Shown: positions 7,729-17,071, numbered from the stretch's first letter. The stretch: 64,000 nt of DNA from Mucilaginibacter mallensis (GCF_900105165.1 NZ_LT629740.1:806001-870000); one strand, 5' to 3'. Notes: a model not told the origin generated them from the letters alone. Numbers and translations are program-made.

Positions 7729-8226
7729 TTAGTAATCGGTTAATTTTTCGGGAGCTGTTTTGTCGAAGTAGACCTTTTTGCCGGTTCGGGTAATGAAAGA
7801 CTGAGGATTGGCTTTACTGGTTTGCTGATAGGCACCATCGGCGTATACACCATGCCCAAAACCACAATCGCCGTGGAGGGTTTTTATGATAATCTTATTG
7901 CCTTTCTTTACAAATTCAAGTTGGCAGTCTTGAGTGGTGTCTTTGGGTATATATTCATAATTTCCTGTTTTTTTATTGAATGATAACCGGCCATATTCGG
8001 ATCCTGTATTATATGCGGGTTTTCCTGTACTACCTTCAAGATAAAATAAGATCTTTCCGCCTGGGGTATAGTGAATAGCTAATTGCTGGTATGCGGTTGT
8101 TTTCTTTCCATAGTTTACGGCAAATGTGCCATGCAGGTTAGGGAGGGTATTGGATTGAAAGGAAATTAATATCAAACCAAATAATATTAGTAATAGAGTT
8201 GGAGTAACTAATAATACCTTTTTCAT
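7729..8226 (-). CDS. Secreted hypothetical protein
   Basis: A 165-aa protein with an N-terminal hydrophobic segment (residues 4-23) after MKK, followed by a polar beta-rich body. Two cysteines occur (in DCQLEF and HGDCGFGHG), possibly a disulfide. No lipobox is clear and no known domain is recognised. It is convergent with the GNAT gene, separated by only 12 bases. Confidence 0.7.
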   Translation of the reverse strand: MKKVLLVTPTLLLILFGLILISFQSNTLPNLHGTFAVNYGKKTTAYQQLAIHYTPGGKILFYLEGSTGKPAYNTGSEYGRLSFNKKTGNYEYIPKDTTQDCQLEFVKKGNKIIIKTLHGDCGFGHGVYADGAYQQTSKANPQSFITRTGKKVYFDKTAPEKLTDY

Positions 8227-8591
8227 ATGCCTGTTATTTTCATAAATATATAGTAAATCATTTATTGCATCAAATTGTGAATTTTAGTAAGCTTTTAAGC
8301 TAAACAGCACATTTTCATTTTTCAGGAAGAAATTGATGTGTTTTTTGGTTGTATGCAGAATAAAAGTTTACCGGGTGAAGGATTATTACCCTTTTAATAA
8401 GGGGAAATACTACATGCTTAGCAAAGAATTAAGTTAAATAGTATTGATTTTTTAATTTTTATGCTAAAACGAAAAATTATTTATAAAAACGTTGTTTGCT
8501 TTGGTTTGAGAAACTTTAAAAGCATAAATTTCGTTTTTAATTACAGCAAAGCACCTCACCCAGGAGCATAAACCTAAATGAATTTTTTATT
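8227..8591. other. AT-rich intergenic gap, divergent promoters
   Basis: It separates a minus-strand secreted protein from the plus-strand gene at 8592. No repeats of the local families and no convincing open frame are seen. It presumably holds promoters for both sides. Confidence 0.4.
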
Positions 8592-8888
8592 ATGGACTCA
8601 GTGACACTTTCCGTTATTGTCACAATTATTATATCGGTAATTGTGGTTGATATTTATAAACGACAAAAAGACAGGATAACTGTTAATTTGCATGGCGATA
8701 ATTTAAAGCAATTACTTACTATAACTGCGCTTGATTATAAGTATGGTGATGCGGATAATACGAATGACGATGATCATCAGCTGCTTACTAATGAGCTAAC
8801 AGCGCTTATAAACAGTTATGAAAAGGCTGAAATATCGCAGGAGAGCTTTCAGAAGCAGATGGATTATTTGATTAATACGTTAAATTAG
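8592..8888 (+). CDS. Small membrane-anchored protein, unknown (paralogue 1)
   Basis: A 98-aa protein with one TM helix at residues about 5-23, then a soluble domain ending ...LTNELTALINSYEKAEISQESFQKQMDYLINTLN. The C-terminal part resembles that of the next gene (LNALTNNYEYGRINIKDYHTGL...LL), so the two look like distant paralogues. A terminator follows at 8911, so transcription is separate from the next gene. The function is unknown. Confidence 0.65.
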   Translation: MDSVTLSVIVTIIISVIVVDIYKRQKDRITVNLHGDNLKQLLTITALDYKYGDADNTNDDDHQLLTNELTALINSYEKAEISQESFQKQMDYLINTLN

Positions 8889-8910
8889 TTGTAGTTTAAT
8901 AATATTACAG

Positions 8911-8940
8911 AAAAGCGACTCTTTGTAGTCGCTTTTTTTG
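8911..8940 (+). terminator. Rho-independent terminator
   Basis: An 8-bp stem AAGCGACT/AGTCGCTT with a 6-base loop is followed by TTTTT, just after the 98-aa membrane protein gene. Confidence 0.9.
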
Positions 8941-9089
8941 TATTATTATATATGAGTAATGTAAAAAAAAGGATAGTTGTTAAAAAAAATGCTGCATTGT
9001 AAACAATAATGCAGAAATTTACGTTGTATCAAAAAGAGCCGTAGCAATTATTGACGGAATTATTTATTAAGGAATTAATTTACGGGCAT

Positions 9090-9485
9090 ATGGGGTTTGT
9101 TTTTTGTTTTTTAGTGATAGGGATAGTGATGGCGAGTTTATTATTGTTGATAGATGATCAACAAACCAGCAGGTTAGAGAAGATTTTGATAAAAGCCAGA
9201 AGTATACAGCCTTTGTTTCTGGTACAATCAGCCGAACAAAAATTACAGCGGTTGAATACTTTGTTGTATGGTAATATAACTATTACTGACGACGGCAGAA
9301 CAATAGCACAGGGCCGTATAAATATCAATGAAGGAGCCAGGCAAATTATAATATCGCAGCTTAATGCGCTAACTAATAATTATGAGTATGGCAGAATCAA
9401 TATTAAAGATTACCATACCGGCCTTAATGAATTACTCGCTACCATTAAAAAGGTTAAGGTGCTTAATTTTGAGCAGATAAAATAA
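9090..9485 (+). CDS. Small membrane-anchored protein, unknown (paralogue 2)
   Basis: 131 aa from the ATG at 9090; a TTG at 9051 would add 13 residues. One TM helix at the N-terminus (GFVFCFLVIGIVMASLLLLI) is followed by a soluble domain with the NALTNNYEYG...YHTGLNELL end that resembles the gene at 8592. It lies 83 bases before an XRE-family regulator on the same strand. The repeated layout suggests a small membrane-associated system of unknown role. Confidence 0.6.
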   Translation: MGFVFCFLVIGIVMASLLLLIDDQQTSRLEKILIKARSIQPLFLVQSAEQKLQRLNTLLYGNITITDDGRTIAQGRININEGARQIIISQLNALTNNYEYGRINIKDYHTGLNELLATIKKVKVLNFEQIK

Positions 9486-9568
9486 TATATGCCCGTTCGG
9501 GTAAATTATATTTCATTTAAATCATCTATTTCGCTTTTATACTGAGTTTGTTTATTATTGCAAGCACA

Positions 9569-9931
9569 ATGTCTGACGAAGCAATAATTAAACGATTAAA
9601 AGTAATTGTAAAAGAGCATGGCGGACAGCTCGGCCTTGCACATGCTATTGGGGTTGACCAGGGATTTATAAGCAAGGTTATTAATAAGAAGCAGGAGATG
9701 AGCTATTACCTTATCCGCAAGCTTTGTTTCCAATTAAAATATTCGCCTGAGTGGCTCATACTCGGTACCGGCGAAAAGATCATTAACAAACCTGAATCGG
9801 CAAAGCTTATTACTGAGATACAAATGCTGCGCACTGAGGTTGATATTTTACATGCACGTATGCGCGCTTATGAGATAGAGATGAAAGAATTAAAAGATAG
9901 CTTCAGTATACAGCAACAAAAGGCAGGTTAA
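9569..9931 (+). CDS. XRE-type helix-turn-helix protein with C-terminal coiled coil
   Basis: A 120-aa protein starting MSDEAIIKRLKVIVKEHGG. Residues about 12-65 form a Cro/CI-like helix-turn-helix (QLGLAHAIGVDQGFISKVINKKQEMS). Residues about 85-118 form heptad-rich helices (LITEIQMLRTEVDILHARMRAYEIEMKELK), likely for dimerisation. It is a DNA-binding regulator with unknown targets; the genes just upstream are candidates. The ATG at 9569 was chosen, although a TTG at 9548 would extend the frame by 7 codons. Confidence 0.82.
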   Translation: MSDEAIIKRLKVIVKEHGGQLGLAHAIGVDQGFISKVINKKQEMSYYLIRKLCFQLKYSPEWLILGTGEKIINKPESAKLITEIQMLRTEVDILHARMRAYEIEMKELKDSFSIQQQKAG

Positions 9932-9952
9932 TCTTTATAAACAGAATCCCTG

Positions 9953-10180
9953 TTAAACGCTGATAAGAGAATCATTATTTATATCCTTATTTATTTTCCG
10001 CTTAAAATAGCTTATGCCTACTGAGCATGTTATTATGCTTGTAAGCAGTGTTAGTTCAATAATTGTGTGATTGGCTGATAGGTGATTTTTAGCATCTGAT
10101 AGAAACAGGCCAGTATCAGGGATGAGTAAACCTATTAGAGGGAAAGCTAAAAAGATGCGAAATATTATTAAATTTTCCAT
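9953..10180 (-). CDS. Small two-helix membrane protein, hypothetical
   Basis: A 75-aa protein with hydrophobic stretches at about 3-20 and 40-58 and a basic turn (KRKINKD). No known family. It is convergent with the XRE gene. Coding status is plausible but rests on length and hydrophobic pattern only. Confidence 0.45.
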   Translation of the reverse strand: MENLIIFRIFLAFPLIGLLIPDTGLFLSDAKNHLSANHTIIELTLLTSIITCSVGISYFKRKINKDINNDSLISV

Positions 10181-10269
10181 AAAAAACGTTTAATGTTATA
10201 AATGTAACAGCGAAAGTTTTTTATGGTTTTGAATTTAATAAGGATTCTTAATTATTATTAAAATGATAA

Positions 10270-10316
10270 TTGCCTTAGTTTGTCATTTACGAGATCGTAA
10301 AAACAAACTAAGGCAA
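10270..10316 (-). terminator. Perfect 14-bp inverted repeat, probable terminator
   Basis: TTGCCTTAGTTTGT at 10270-10283 pairs exactly with ACAAACTAAGGCAA at 10303-10316 around a 19-base loop. It lies 47 bases past the stop of the minus-strand gene at 10363. There is no clean T-run, so it could instead be a regulatory or repeat hairpin. Confidence 0.5.
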
Positions 10317-10362
10317 TGCGGGCCGTTTATGTAAAACATAATTGCCCTATATACAGGGTGTA

Positions 10363-10584
10363 TTAAGCCCTGCTTTGTGCTTTTTGCTGGCGGTGCAGGT
10401 ATGTAGCGCCAAATATAAGAGCGGCAATGGCTAATATCCAAACATAGGTATCAAGGGGACAGCCATTAGGGTTATATCCCGGATCATCGGGATCACCAGA
10501 GCATGGTACTTGAGCTAATACTGTAGTTACCATTAATATATTTATTATAAATAGTAACGCTATACTTTTTGTTATTTTTTTCAT
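10363..10584 (-). CDS. Short exported protein with PID-CTERM-like tail
   Basis: A 73-aa protein. It has a signal peptide at residues 1-24 (ending TTVLAQ), a Pro/Asp/Gly/Cys-rich middle (PCSGDPDDPGYNPNGCPLD), then a hydrophobic helix TYVWILAIAALIFGATYL and basic end HRQQK. Signal peptide, short body, CPLD, helix and basic tail match the style of PID-CTERM sorting proteins of Bacteroidota. It lies directly downstream (13 bases) of the type IX secreted giant, so the two are probably co-transcribed. Confidence 0.65.
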   Translation of the reverse strand: MKKITKSIALLFIINILMVTTVLAQVPCSGDPDDPGYNPNGCPLDTYVWILAIAALIFGATYLHRQQKAQSRA

Positions 10585-10597
10585 CCCTGTTTATCTA

Positions 10598-13500
10598 TTA
10601 AAATTTAGAAAATTTAGCAGTACCTAAACTTTTCTTGGTGTTTACATCAATTAATTCCAGTATATAAGTTCCATTTATGAGTCCTGATAGGTCTTGTGTA
10701 CCGGTATTAGCACTAAATGTAGTTGTTTTAACAATACTACCAATAGAATTATAAATATTTAATTTCAACGGTGGGTTAACTATATTGTTAGCCTGGAACT
10801 GGATGTATGATGATGCAGGGTTAGGATATACCTTAAATTGAACAAGGCTGCCTGTAGTTGATAATATTACTATTGATGAGTAAGTGATGTTATTATTAAC
10901 GTCGGACTGCATTAGGCGATACATTGCTGTGTCTTTTCCAGCAGCTTTATCTGTAAAGGCATATGCACCTGAGCTATCAGATTGCATAGTGGTAAGTGAA
11001 CTGAATGTTTTACCATTATCCTGGCTTCTTTGTAGCTGGAAAGTGGTATAATAGTTCTCGTTAGCTGTTTTCCAGTTCAATTGGTTGCCACTGCTTACAT
11101 GCTGACCAGTGAAAGAAAGCAATTGGTATGGAGGAAGTGGTTTTATGCGTAAAACCAACTCAAAGCGGCTATTGCCATATGATGCCGGATTACTTGTTAT
11201 GTTAAAGGAATAAGTATCATGTTGTCTCAGGTCAAGAGAGTCTTTTGTGAAATGGTCCATCAGGAATACATCATATGCGCTTGATATATTAACCAGGTCG
11301 GTTCTTTTAATGGAGAATGCCCCTTGTGTAGTTGCATTAGCGCTTAAAAATACTGAGGTATGCAGGGTTAGTGGTAATGAATTAATTGCAACTTCAACAC
11401 TATCAGCAGTTAAACTTCCAAAAAACACATTCTGGCCATCGCCGTTCAAATCATCAACATCATCTGTTTTGTTGTATTTAGGATTAGCGTTATTGTTAAA
11501 ACGGATATAGGCAAAATCAGCATTTGTTGAATCACGTATCATTTCCAGTTGTATATACGGATCGGTTTTAGGTTGAATAACGCTCAGCATAAGTTTGCTT
11601 CCTGTTGGCTGATCAGCAGAAGCCACATCTTTAGCATTCTCTGTAAATGTTATAGTTCCGCCGGTTCCGGTTGCTTGTACAAAGAAACCCTGGCCAACAG
11701 CTACATAGTTGGTGTAGGTGGTGTTATTTTGCGGATTGATACTATTTTTTGTGGGGTCGTATACCCAAATGTTTGGCACGCCGGTATAAAGCGGGTTCAG
11801 CGAGAATTTACCGGAAGTGTAGGTTACTTTAGACCAATCTAAGGTACAAGGATAAGGGTTACCTGTTATATTATAACCATTATCAGTTGCCCCAACGTTA
11901 TTGGTATAACTTGCGGCAAAAGATACGTTTCCTGTGTTTAAAGTGCCTGTCCATAAAGTTGGTGTAGATTCGGGTATGGCATAACTTCCGCTAACCTTTA
12001 CTACTTTGCTTGATAAGTTATGTGTGCGGTCCCCACGGTAATAGAAGTAGAAGCCTGTGCCTACAGGTTTGGTTGTTGTAGTTGGATTTGTTGCCAGCGA
12101 TATAAAATCATTTTTAGCGCTTTGGGCCACAGGTTCGTTATAAAATAAAACGGATGGGCCATTAGCGGTATATGTGGTTGCATTCCAGGATGCAGGCGGA
12201 TCGAAACCGTTTGTTGAACCTCCGGAGCCTGTTACAATTAAGGTTTGCTGTAAGTTTGCAAAATTAAAAGCTGATGATCCGTTATTAATAGGCGATGACA
12301 TCAATCTCCAGGTGCGGTAAGCAGCGGTTCCTCCTGTCATATAGCGTTGTACAGTAAATGTGCCACTAACCGTTGAATTTAATAGTATACCAATATTAGC
12401 AGTACCGCTTGCATCAGATAGTAATGTAAATGTGCCTGATTGCGTAAAGGTAGTGTTTGTTGGTACTATGATTGAAGTGGAGGCTGCAGTAGATGTGCCC
12501 TTTGTAATAAAGGTGGCCAATTTACTTGAGCTATAACCACTTAACGCTAAATTTGCGCCCGCGGCCAGTGAAATGCCATTTGTAGTAGTGTAGCTATAGG
12601 CGGTACCGCTACCAACAGTGCTATACATGTTGAATGACACCTGGTTACCGCCATTTTTACCTACATATATTTGCCCTACTGTTGTATTTGCACCAAAATT
12701 AGGACTGTTTGCGGTAGTGAAACTATAATTTACACCAAAGTTTACAATGTCAGTTGCGCCTGGTGCAACACCCTGGTGCCAGTTTGCAGCTGCTGTGTAT
12801 GCATTACCGGCTGTGCCGCCTATCCAATCATAAACAGTACCTGTGCCTATAGTACCGGTACCGGCTGGTGGAGTTCCGTTTGAATATTGACCGGTGGAAA
12901 TTGGGCTGCCTGTTGTACCATCAACCACTGAACTTACTGTACCAAACGACATAGTTGCCGGGGCAGGCACGTTTATGGTTGAAGCCATTGAGGTTTCAAT
13001 GAAATAATTTCCCGGGTTAGAGAGAGAGCCATCAACATTACCCATACTTACGAAGGGGCTGGTATATGCCGTAATTTGTGCCTGGGCCCCGCCACCATTA
13101 TTTAACTGAATATTTGAAATAAATGTTGCCCCCGTCATACTAAGAACAGGATTCTGGGTTTCATACAAATAAGCCGGGTTGCCGTTATTTATAAAGTTAC
13201 TTCTGAAATAGCTATTGTCGGTTTCATTAATATAGATCTGGGTAAAATCATAATTGCCACGGGTAAAGACCTGGATACCATATAATATTACAGGTGTTTC
13301 GCCGGCATAAAGAGGCGATTGTGTTACACCTTGTGCAGCAGTTGTCATAGGGGCAAAGTACAGGTAACGGGTGTACATATGCGTTTCATCAAATTTATAG
13401 GTACCTGCTGTAGCGGACGATTGTGATGCCTGTAGTATAGAGTTTTTGTAAGCGAGTGAAATGCTATAACCATCGCTGCTAACCCTGGTTTGTTGTAAAG

Positions 13501-14233
13501 TTTGTGCTTGTGTAACTGTTGATGTATAAGGATCAAGGTACATGTTCCAGGTACCGTTGATAAGCCTTTGTATTTTTATACAATAGGTGGTATTTACAGA
13601 TAATGCTGCTTTACTTACTAAGAGTTCAATGGGTTTATCATATGTGCTACCATCGGCAACATATACGTGCAGAAGGCCATCAGATGTTTGCATTAACACA
13701 AAGCCTTGTGTTGTAGTGGTTACGGTTGCTGTTGTAGCATGCAACCAATAGCGCCAGTTGTTTGAAGTGCCTACAAGCGGGGTATATATAAGGCCTGCAC
13801 TACCCGCTGCACCTGAACCTGGCGCGGTTTGAGATGGCAGTGTGGTTGCCCTGTATAATAACGACCATTCCCAATCCTGTGTATTTAAATTAGCAGCATA
13901 CGTGGTTTTATCAGCGGCGTTAGGTATGTAATTAACAGTTGCATCAATAGGAGTGCTTACGTTGTTTGATTCCAAACAGCTACTACTTGTGCCAACAACA
14001 GACAGGTTATTAGCCGTTGCCGCCGGTAAAATGATAGAATTAGTTGTAGAGCCTACCGGTGTGGGCGATATGTTAGCTGCGGTATTGTTGTCAAAATAAT
14101 TGTAGCAGGTATAGCCAATAGTAGTGCTACCGGTAGTAGTGCTGCTGTTTATATACTGCTGCGCCTTACTAATGTTTACGAATAGTAAACTTGCAAAGGC
14201 GATGAATGTGATTTTAAGTAATTGTGTTTTCAA
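10598..14233 (-). CDS. Large secreted protein with type IX secretion (T9SS type A) C-terminal domain
   Basis: A 1,211-aa protein with a signal peptide (cleavage near ISKAQ, residue 25). Most of it is low-complexity Thr/Ser/Asn/Gly beta-rich sequence. A block near residues 640-860 (RYMTGGTAAYRTWRLMSSPI, GFYFYYRGDR, NGYNITGNPYPCTLDW) is common in large Bacteroidota surface proteins. The end has VYPNPASSYIQFQ...YNSIGSIVK...LSGLINGTYILEL, a type A sorting domain cleaved on export. It is probably a surface adhesin or structural protein; no catalytic domain is visible. Confidence 0.88.
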   Translation of the reverse strand: MKTQLLKITFIAFASLLFVNISKAQQYINSSTTTGSTTIGYTCYNYFDNNTAANISPTPVGSTTNSIILPAATANNLSVVGTSSSCLESNNVSTPIDATVNYIPNAADKTTYAANLNTQDWEWSLLYRATTLPSQTAPGSGAAGSAGLIYTPLVGTSNNWRYWLHATTATVTTTTQGFVLMQTSDGLLHVYVADGSTYDKPIELLVSKAALSVNTTYCIKIQRLINGTWNMYLDPYTSTVTQAQTLQQTRVSSDGYSISLAYKNSILQASQSSATAGTYKFDETHMYTRYLYFAPMTTAAQGVTQSPLYAGETPVILYGIQVFTRGNYDFTQIYINETDNSYFRSNFINNGNPAYLYETQNPVLSMTGATFISNIQLNNGGGAQAQITAYTSPFVSMGNVDGSLSNPGNYFIETSMASTINVPAPATMSFGTVSSVVDGTTGSPISTGQYSNGTPPAGTGTIGTGTVYDWIGGTAGNAYTAAANWHQGVAPGATDIVNFGVNYSFTTANSPNFGANTTVGQIYVGKNGGNQVSFNMYSTVGSGTAYSYTTTNGISLAAGANLALSGYSSSKLATFITKGTSTAASTSIIVPTNTTFTQSGTFTLLSDASGTANIGILLNSTVSGTFTVQRYMTGGTAAYRTWRLMSSPINNGSSAFNFANLQQTLIVTGSGGSTNGFDPPASWNATTYTANGPSVLFYNEPVAQSAKNDFISLATNPTTTTKPVGTGFYFYYRGDRTHNLSSKVVKVSGSYAIPESTPTLWTGTLNTGNVSFAASYTNNVGATDNGYNITGNPYPCTLDWSKVTYTSGKFSLNPLYTGVPNIWVYDPTKNSINPQNNTTYTNYVAVGQGFFVQATGTGGTITFTENAKDVASADQPTGSKLMLSVIQPKTDPYIQLEMIRDSTNADFAYIRFNNNANPKYNKTDDVDDLNGDGQNVFFGSLTADSVEVAINSLPLTLHTSVFLSANATTQGAFSIKRTDLVNISSAYDVFLMDHFTKDSLDLRQHDTYSFNITSNPASYGNSRFELVLRIKPLPPYQLLSFTGQHVSSGNQLNWKTANENYYTTFQLQRSQDNGKTFSSLTTMQSDSSGAYAFTDKAAGKDTAMYRLMQSDVNNNITYSSIVILSTTGSLVQFKVYPNPASSYIQFQANNIVNPPLKLNIYNSIGSIVKTTTFSANTGTQDLSGLINGTYILELIDVNTKKSLGTAKFSKF

Positions 14234-14553
14234 AATCTTAGGGTTTGCTTACCCACAGGGGGCAAAAATGATGCAACCGCAATGATTTTTAAGCGAATAA
14301 GGTGAAATGTTCTTGAATAATTTGATTGTGTAATTATTCGGCAATTTGATTTTCTTTCCCGTTAATAAATTGGGAAAAACGCCTGAAAGGGAAAATTGTA
14401 TTTTCCCCGTTTTGGGGATAATAATCCCCATTTTCATTAATCAATAGTTGATATATTAATTAATAATGCTAAAGGTTTAAGAGCAGAACCTCTATAAGTT
14501 GCAGACGGATCTGGCAATAGCGGGTTGATGTAATTTATTGGTTATCAATATAC
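14234..14553. other. Intergenic gap upstream of the T9SS protein
   Basis: It contains the minus-strand promoter region of the 1,211-aa gene. A 62-codon open frame at 14249-14437 has no sign of being real. GGGAAAA/TTTTCCC words recur near 14340-14415, but no clear regulatory site is identified. Confidence 0.35.
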
Positions 14554-14754
14554 TTAGTACCTGTTTGCCCTGATGGCTCTTACAACTCTCCGGTTTCTAC
14601 GGGCCGAGTAAAAATCACTGGTTACCAATATAGCGTAAATTATGCCGGGGATCCAGAAAAAAATAGTGAGTATTATGCTGAGTATAAACGACCCAATACG
14701 GCCGGTTGTTAAAACCGCAGCTGGTGGGCAAATGAAGCAAAGAAAGTAGCGCAT
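14554..14754 (-). CDS. YqaE/Pmp3 family membrane protein
   Basis: A 66-aa protein, nearly all two membrane helices. FLCFICPPAAVL followed by ILSIILTIFFWIPGIIYAILV matches the Pmp3/YqaE (UPF0057) signature of small stress-linked membrane peptides thought to influence membrane potential. Unusually, a basic tail SARRNRRVVRAIRANRY extends past the family core. It is a single gene. Confidence 0.9.
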   Translation of the reverse strand: MRYFLCFICPPAAVLTTGRIGSFILSIILTIFFWIPGIIYAILVTSDFYSARRNRRVVRAIRANRY

Positions 14755-14857
14755 GTTTTAAGTTTTAATTTTATTTGTTTGATGATTTTTAGGCGCGAAT
14801 GTTACAGGGAGGTATTAATTTTTATAAGATTGAATTGGTATTGGTGAGATGGTTTCT

Positions 14858-15640
14858 CCGAGTGTTATTGCGAGGAACGCAGACAACCGACCGGAGGGAG
14901 CTCATTAATACCATTGAAAAACAAACGCAATATTAATAATCCCCGACTGTTCAGCGCGAATTTGTAAGACGGTTACTTATCGCATGGTATCGCTTTTCGC
15001 TAAGAAGTCACTTTTTTTCGCACGTTTTTTGTTTTTTTAAAGGCGCTCAAGAGGGCTCCGCCGTTTGTCTTGATACAAAAAGTAACCAAAAAACCGACCG
15101 GAGGGAGCTCATGAACACCTTTAAAAACAAACAACATGTGAATAAATCAAGACAACAAGGATGCTTCCGCGCTCCCTGCCGGTTCTTCACGCTTTTTTCG
15201 CTGTTCGGTACATTCGTACCTCACATCACACAAAAAGCTAAACCGGCATTCCCGCCAACGCTGGCCCGCCCTTGTTGTCAGTGCCCTACGCTCTTTTTCG
15301 AACGCGGTTCAATTAAGCTTTCTTCTTCCCTGTCAGTAGAACAGCTTCGGATGAAATCTGGCAAAATAATGGTGGCCTTGTGTGGTAGCAGGGCATAGGA
15401 AATTTTTGCAGTGTATGGGCCTATGAGCACACTATGGCCGCAAAAAGATTCCAGCCCAGATTTTGCCTGATTTGCAGGGAAGGCCCCGTGCGGCAAAGAA
15501 GCATTTCTGCTGTCTTGATTTTTTGTTTCTTTTGTATCAAGACAAAAGAAATAGGGCTCCGCGCCCATGAGAGGCTTCATGCGACTCAATAGACAAGCAT
15601 ATTCGCTCTGAATAGTCGGGGATTGCTTCGTCGTTCCTCT
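14858..15640. repeat. Composite intergenic repeat, copy 5, inverted pair with inner module
   Basis: 14858-15110 carries the head parts in direct orientation (GAGGAACGCAGACAACCGAC, AATCCCCGACTG, GTCTTGATACAAAA). 15320-15640 carries the full element in reverse (AGAACAGCTTCGGATGAAAT ... CTCCGCGCCCATGAG ... AGTCGGGGATTGCTTCGTCG). Between them lies the 129-bp inverted-end module (15151-15279). The open frames at 15111-15398 and 15278-15646 are repeat by-products. Confidence 0.8.
15151..15279. mobile_element. MITE-like 129-bp module with 10-bp inverted ends
   Basis: It begins GACAACAAGG and ends CCTTGTTGTC, a perfect 10-bp inverted repeat. Inside are CTCCCTGCCGGTTCTTCACG, CTTTTTTCGCTGTTCG and AAAAAGCTAAACCGGCATTC. 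A near-identical 132-bp copy lies at 18743-18874. It has no coding capacity, so if mobile it depends on a transposase elsewhere. Confidence 0.65.
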
Positions 15641-15679
15641 TCGCAATGACGCGTGATGAAAAATGGCGCTTGTTATCTA

Positions 15680-16636
15680 TTACAAATCGATAACCTCGCC
15701 CTGCTGTGGGTAGATGAGGTTTAAGTTTAATTTATTTTCGTTAAAAAGCTGTAGTTTGATCTTATAGATACTGGTTTGCGGTGGTTTAAGGTGGGTGATG
15801 ATCACATTAAAGCCTTTGAGTGCGTCGGTGCCGGTTAGGGAAGCAAGATCATCCATCTCTGCCATGAGCCAATGCGGGGTAAGGTGGCCGAACAGGGTTT
15901 TATCGGGCTGCTCATCGGGGAATGAGGTCTCGATCATGATGGCCTTTAGTTTCTTGCTTTTTACGAGTGGCGCAACGGCCTGCCATAGCTTGTGCAGATT
16001 ATGGCTTTTTTCAATGTCATCGGCACCGGTATCGCCCAAATATAAAATATAGGCATCATTACTATTCACCAAAAAAGCGGTGCTGGTTAGGTTGGAGTGA
16101 CTTAATGGAAATACCTGAACGGTCATCCCTGTATTTTTTATCGGGATAATGCTATCGGGTGTAAGTATCTGATAATGATATTTTTTGAGGGTGGGGGCTT
16201 CGCCATCATCGCCAAAGTTGGCCCAGCTGTCCCATGTAAAATAATGTGTTTTAATAGTTTGGATAGTGCTGGCTAAGGCGTAGATATTTTTAGCGGTGTC
16301 GTCGGGAGAATTGATGATGAGTCCGGCGATATGGTCCAGATGTGCGTGTGAGATGCAATAGCCTTTGATGTATTGCCTCAGCACCTGCTCTGTGGGGATG
16401 GAGAATACTTTATTATCCACCGCCTGCTGAATGCCGTAATGCAGGGTGCCCGCATCCATACAAACATAATTGTTGGTGCCTGCTGCGGCAACCATATAGG
16501 CGGAAAGGTTGCTTTCATCAATACCACCTAAAACACCAAGTGGCACTATCCTGAAAGATGGTTTTGATTGTGAGAAAACCGAAAAGGGTATAAGTAAAAA
16601 ATATAATACAGTTATAAAACGGTGGTTGCGGAGCAT
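15680..16636 (-). CDS. Class II 3',5'-cyclic-nucleotide phosphodiesterase (metallo-beta-lactamase fold)
   Basis: A 318-aa protein with a signal peptide (residues 1-22, ending SVFSQ), so it is exported. The metal-binding SHAHLDH lies at residues 96-102. Later HSNLTSTAFLV, LYLGDTGADD, ETSFPDEQ, FGHLTPHWL and THLKP follow the pattern of yeast PDE1 and bacterial CpdP. These hydrolyse cAMP or cGMP to the 5' monophosphate with two metal ions. A periplasmic location suggests nucleotide scavenging rather than signalling. It is divergent from the membrane protein at 16675. Confidence 0.88.
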   Translation of the reverse strand: MLRNHRFITVLYFLLIPFSVFSQSKPSFRIVPLGVLGGIDESNLSAYMVAAAGTNNYVCMDAGTLHYGIQQAVDNKVFSIPTEQVLRQYIKGYCISHAHLDHIAGLIINSPDDTAKNIYALASTIQTIKTHYFTWDSWANFGDDGEAPTLKKYHYQILTPDSIIPIKNTGMTVQVFPLSHSNLTSTAFLVNSNDAYILYLGDTGADDIEKSHNLHKLWQAVAPLVKSKKLKAIMIETSFPDEQPDKTLFGHLTPHWLMAEMDDLASLTGTDALKGFNVIITHLKPPQTSIYKIKLQLFNENKLNLNLIYPQQGEVIDL

Positions 16637-16674
16637 AGTTCGGTAGTTATTATTTTTTAATTTTGACGGATCAT

Positions 16675-16980
16675 ATGAAAACCAGTCAGATAGTTGCTAA
16701 GGTAGTTGTACGCTTGTTCTTTTTCCTGTTGCTTATAGCAACTGTGCCATTTATTGCGGGCAACAATGCCAAGTTACAAAATTTTAATTTCGTGATCCGG
16801 CAGAAATGGACATTGGTATTCCCTGCAATTTTGTTGGGCGGATTTATTGGTTTGCTGGTTTTGTGCACCATTAAAAAGTATAAGGAGATTGACCTTAACT
16901 GGCTGCTGGTAGTTAATACTTTAGTGCTGATGGCCTATGGCTTAGCTATTTTTATTAAGGTTTACCAGGCGGTAGGGTGA
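16675..16980 (+). CDS. Three-helix membrane protein, hypothetical
   Basis: A 101-aa protein starting MKTSQIVAKVVV; a TTG at 16663 would add four residues. Hydrophobic segments at about 8-26, 48-67 and 77-96 fill most of it. No known family is recognised. It is a lone gene followed by two palindromes. Confidence 0.6.
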   Translation: MKTSQIVAKVVVRLFFFLLLIATVPFIAGNNAKLQNFNFVIRQKWTLVFPAILLGGFIGLLVLCTIKKYKEIDLNWLLVVNTLVLMAYGLAIFIKVYQAVG

Positions 16981-16986
16981 TTGTGA

Positions 16987-17039
16987 AATGAAAGTTGCAA
17001 ACTTTCATTATTTGTGGGCTTCAGTCGCAGACTGAAGCC
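16987..17039. repeat. Two adjacent small palindromes
   Basis: AATGAAAGT/ACTTTCATT at 16987-17009 and GGCTTCAGT/ACTGAAGCC at 17017-17039, each with 9-bp arms and a 5-base loop. Paired arrangement and spacing resemble the pairs at 121-174, 3733-3784 and 58597-58646. They may also end transcription of the gene just upstream. Confidence 0.6.
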
Positions 17040-17071
17040 GGTGTTGGTAGACTGATGGATGACGAGAGGAA

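Noticed and set aside
14249..14437. 62-codon open frame upstream of the T9SS gene
   Set aside because: No domain, unusual Lys/Asn composition, and it occupies the leader and promoter position of the large gene.
15111..15646. Two open frames of 95 and 122 codons
   Set aside because: Both lie inside the composite repeat, and related repeat copies encode shifted versions of the same text, so they are repeat by-products.
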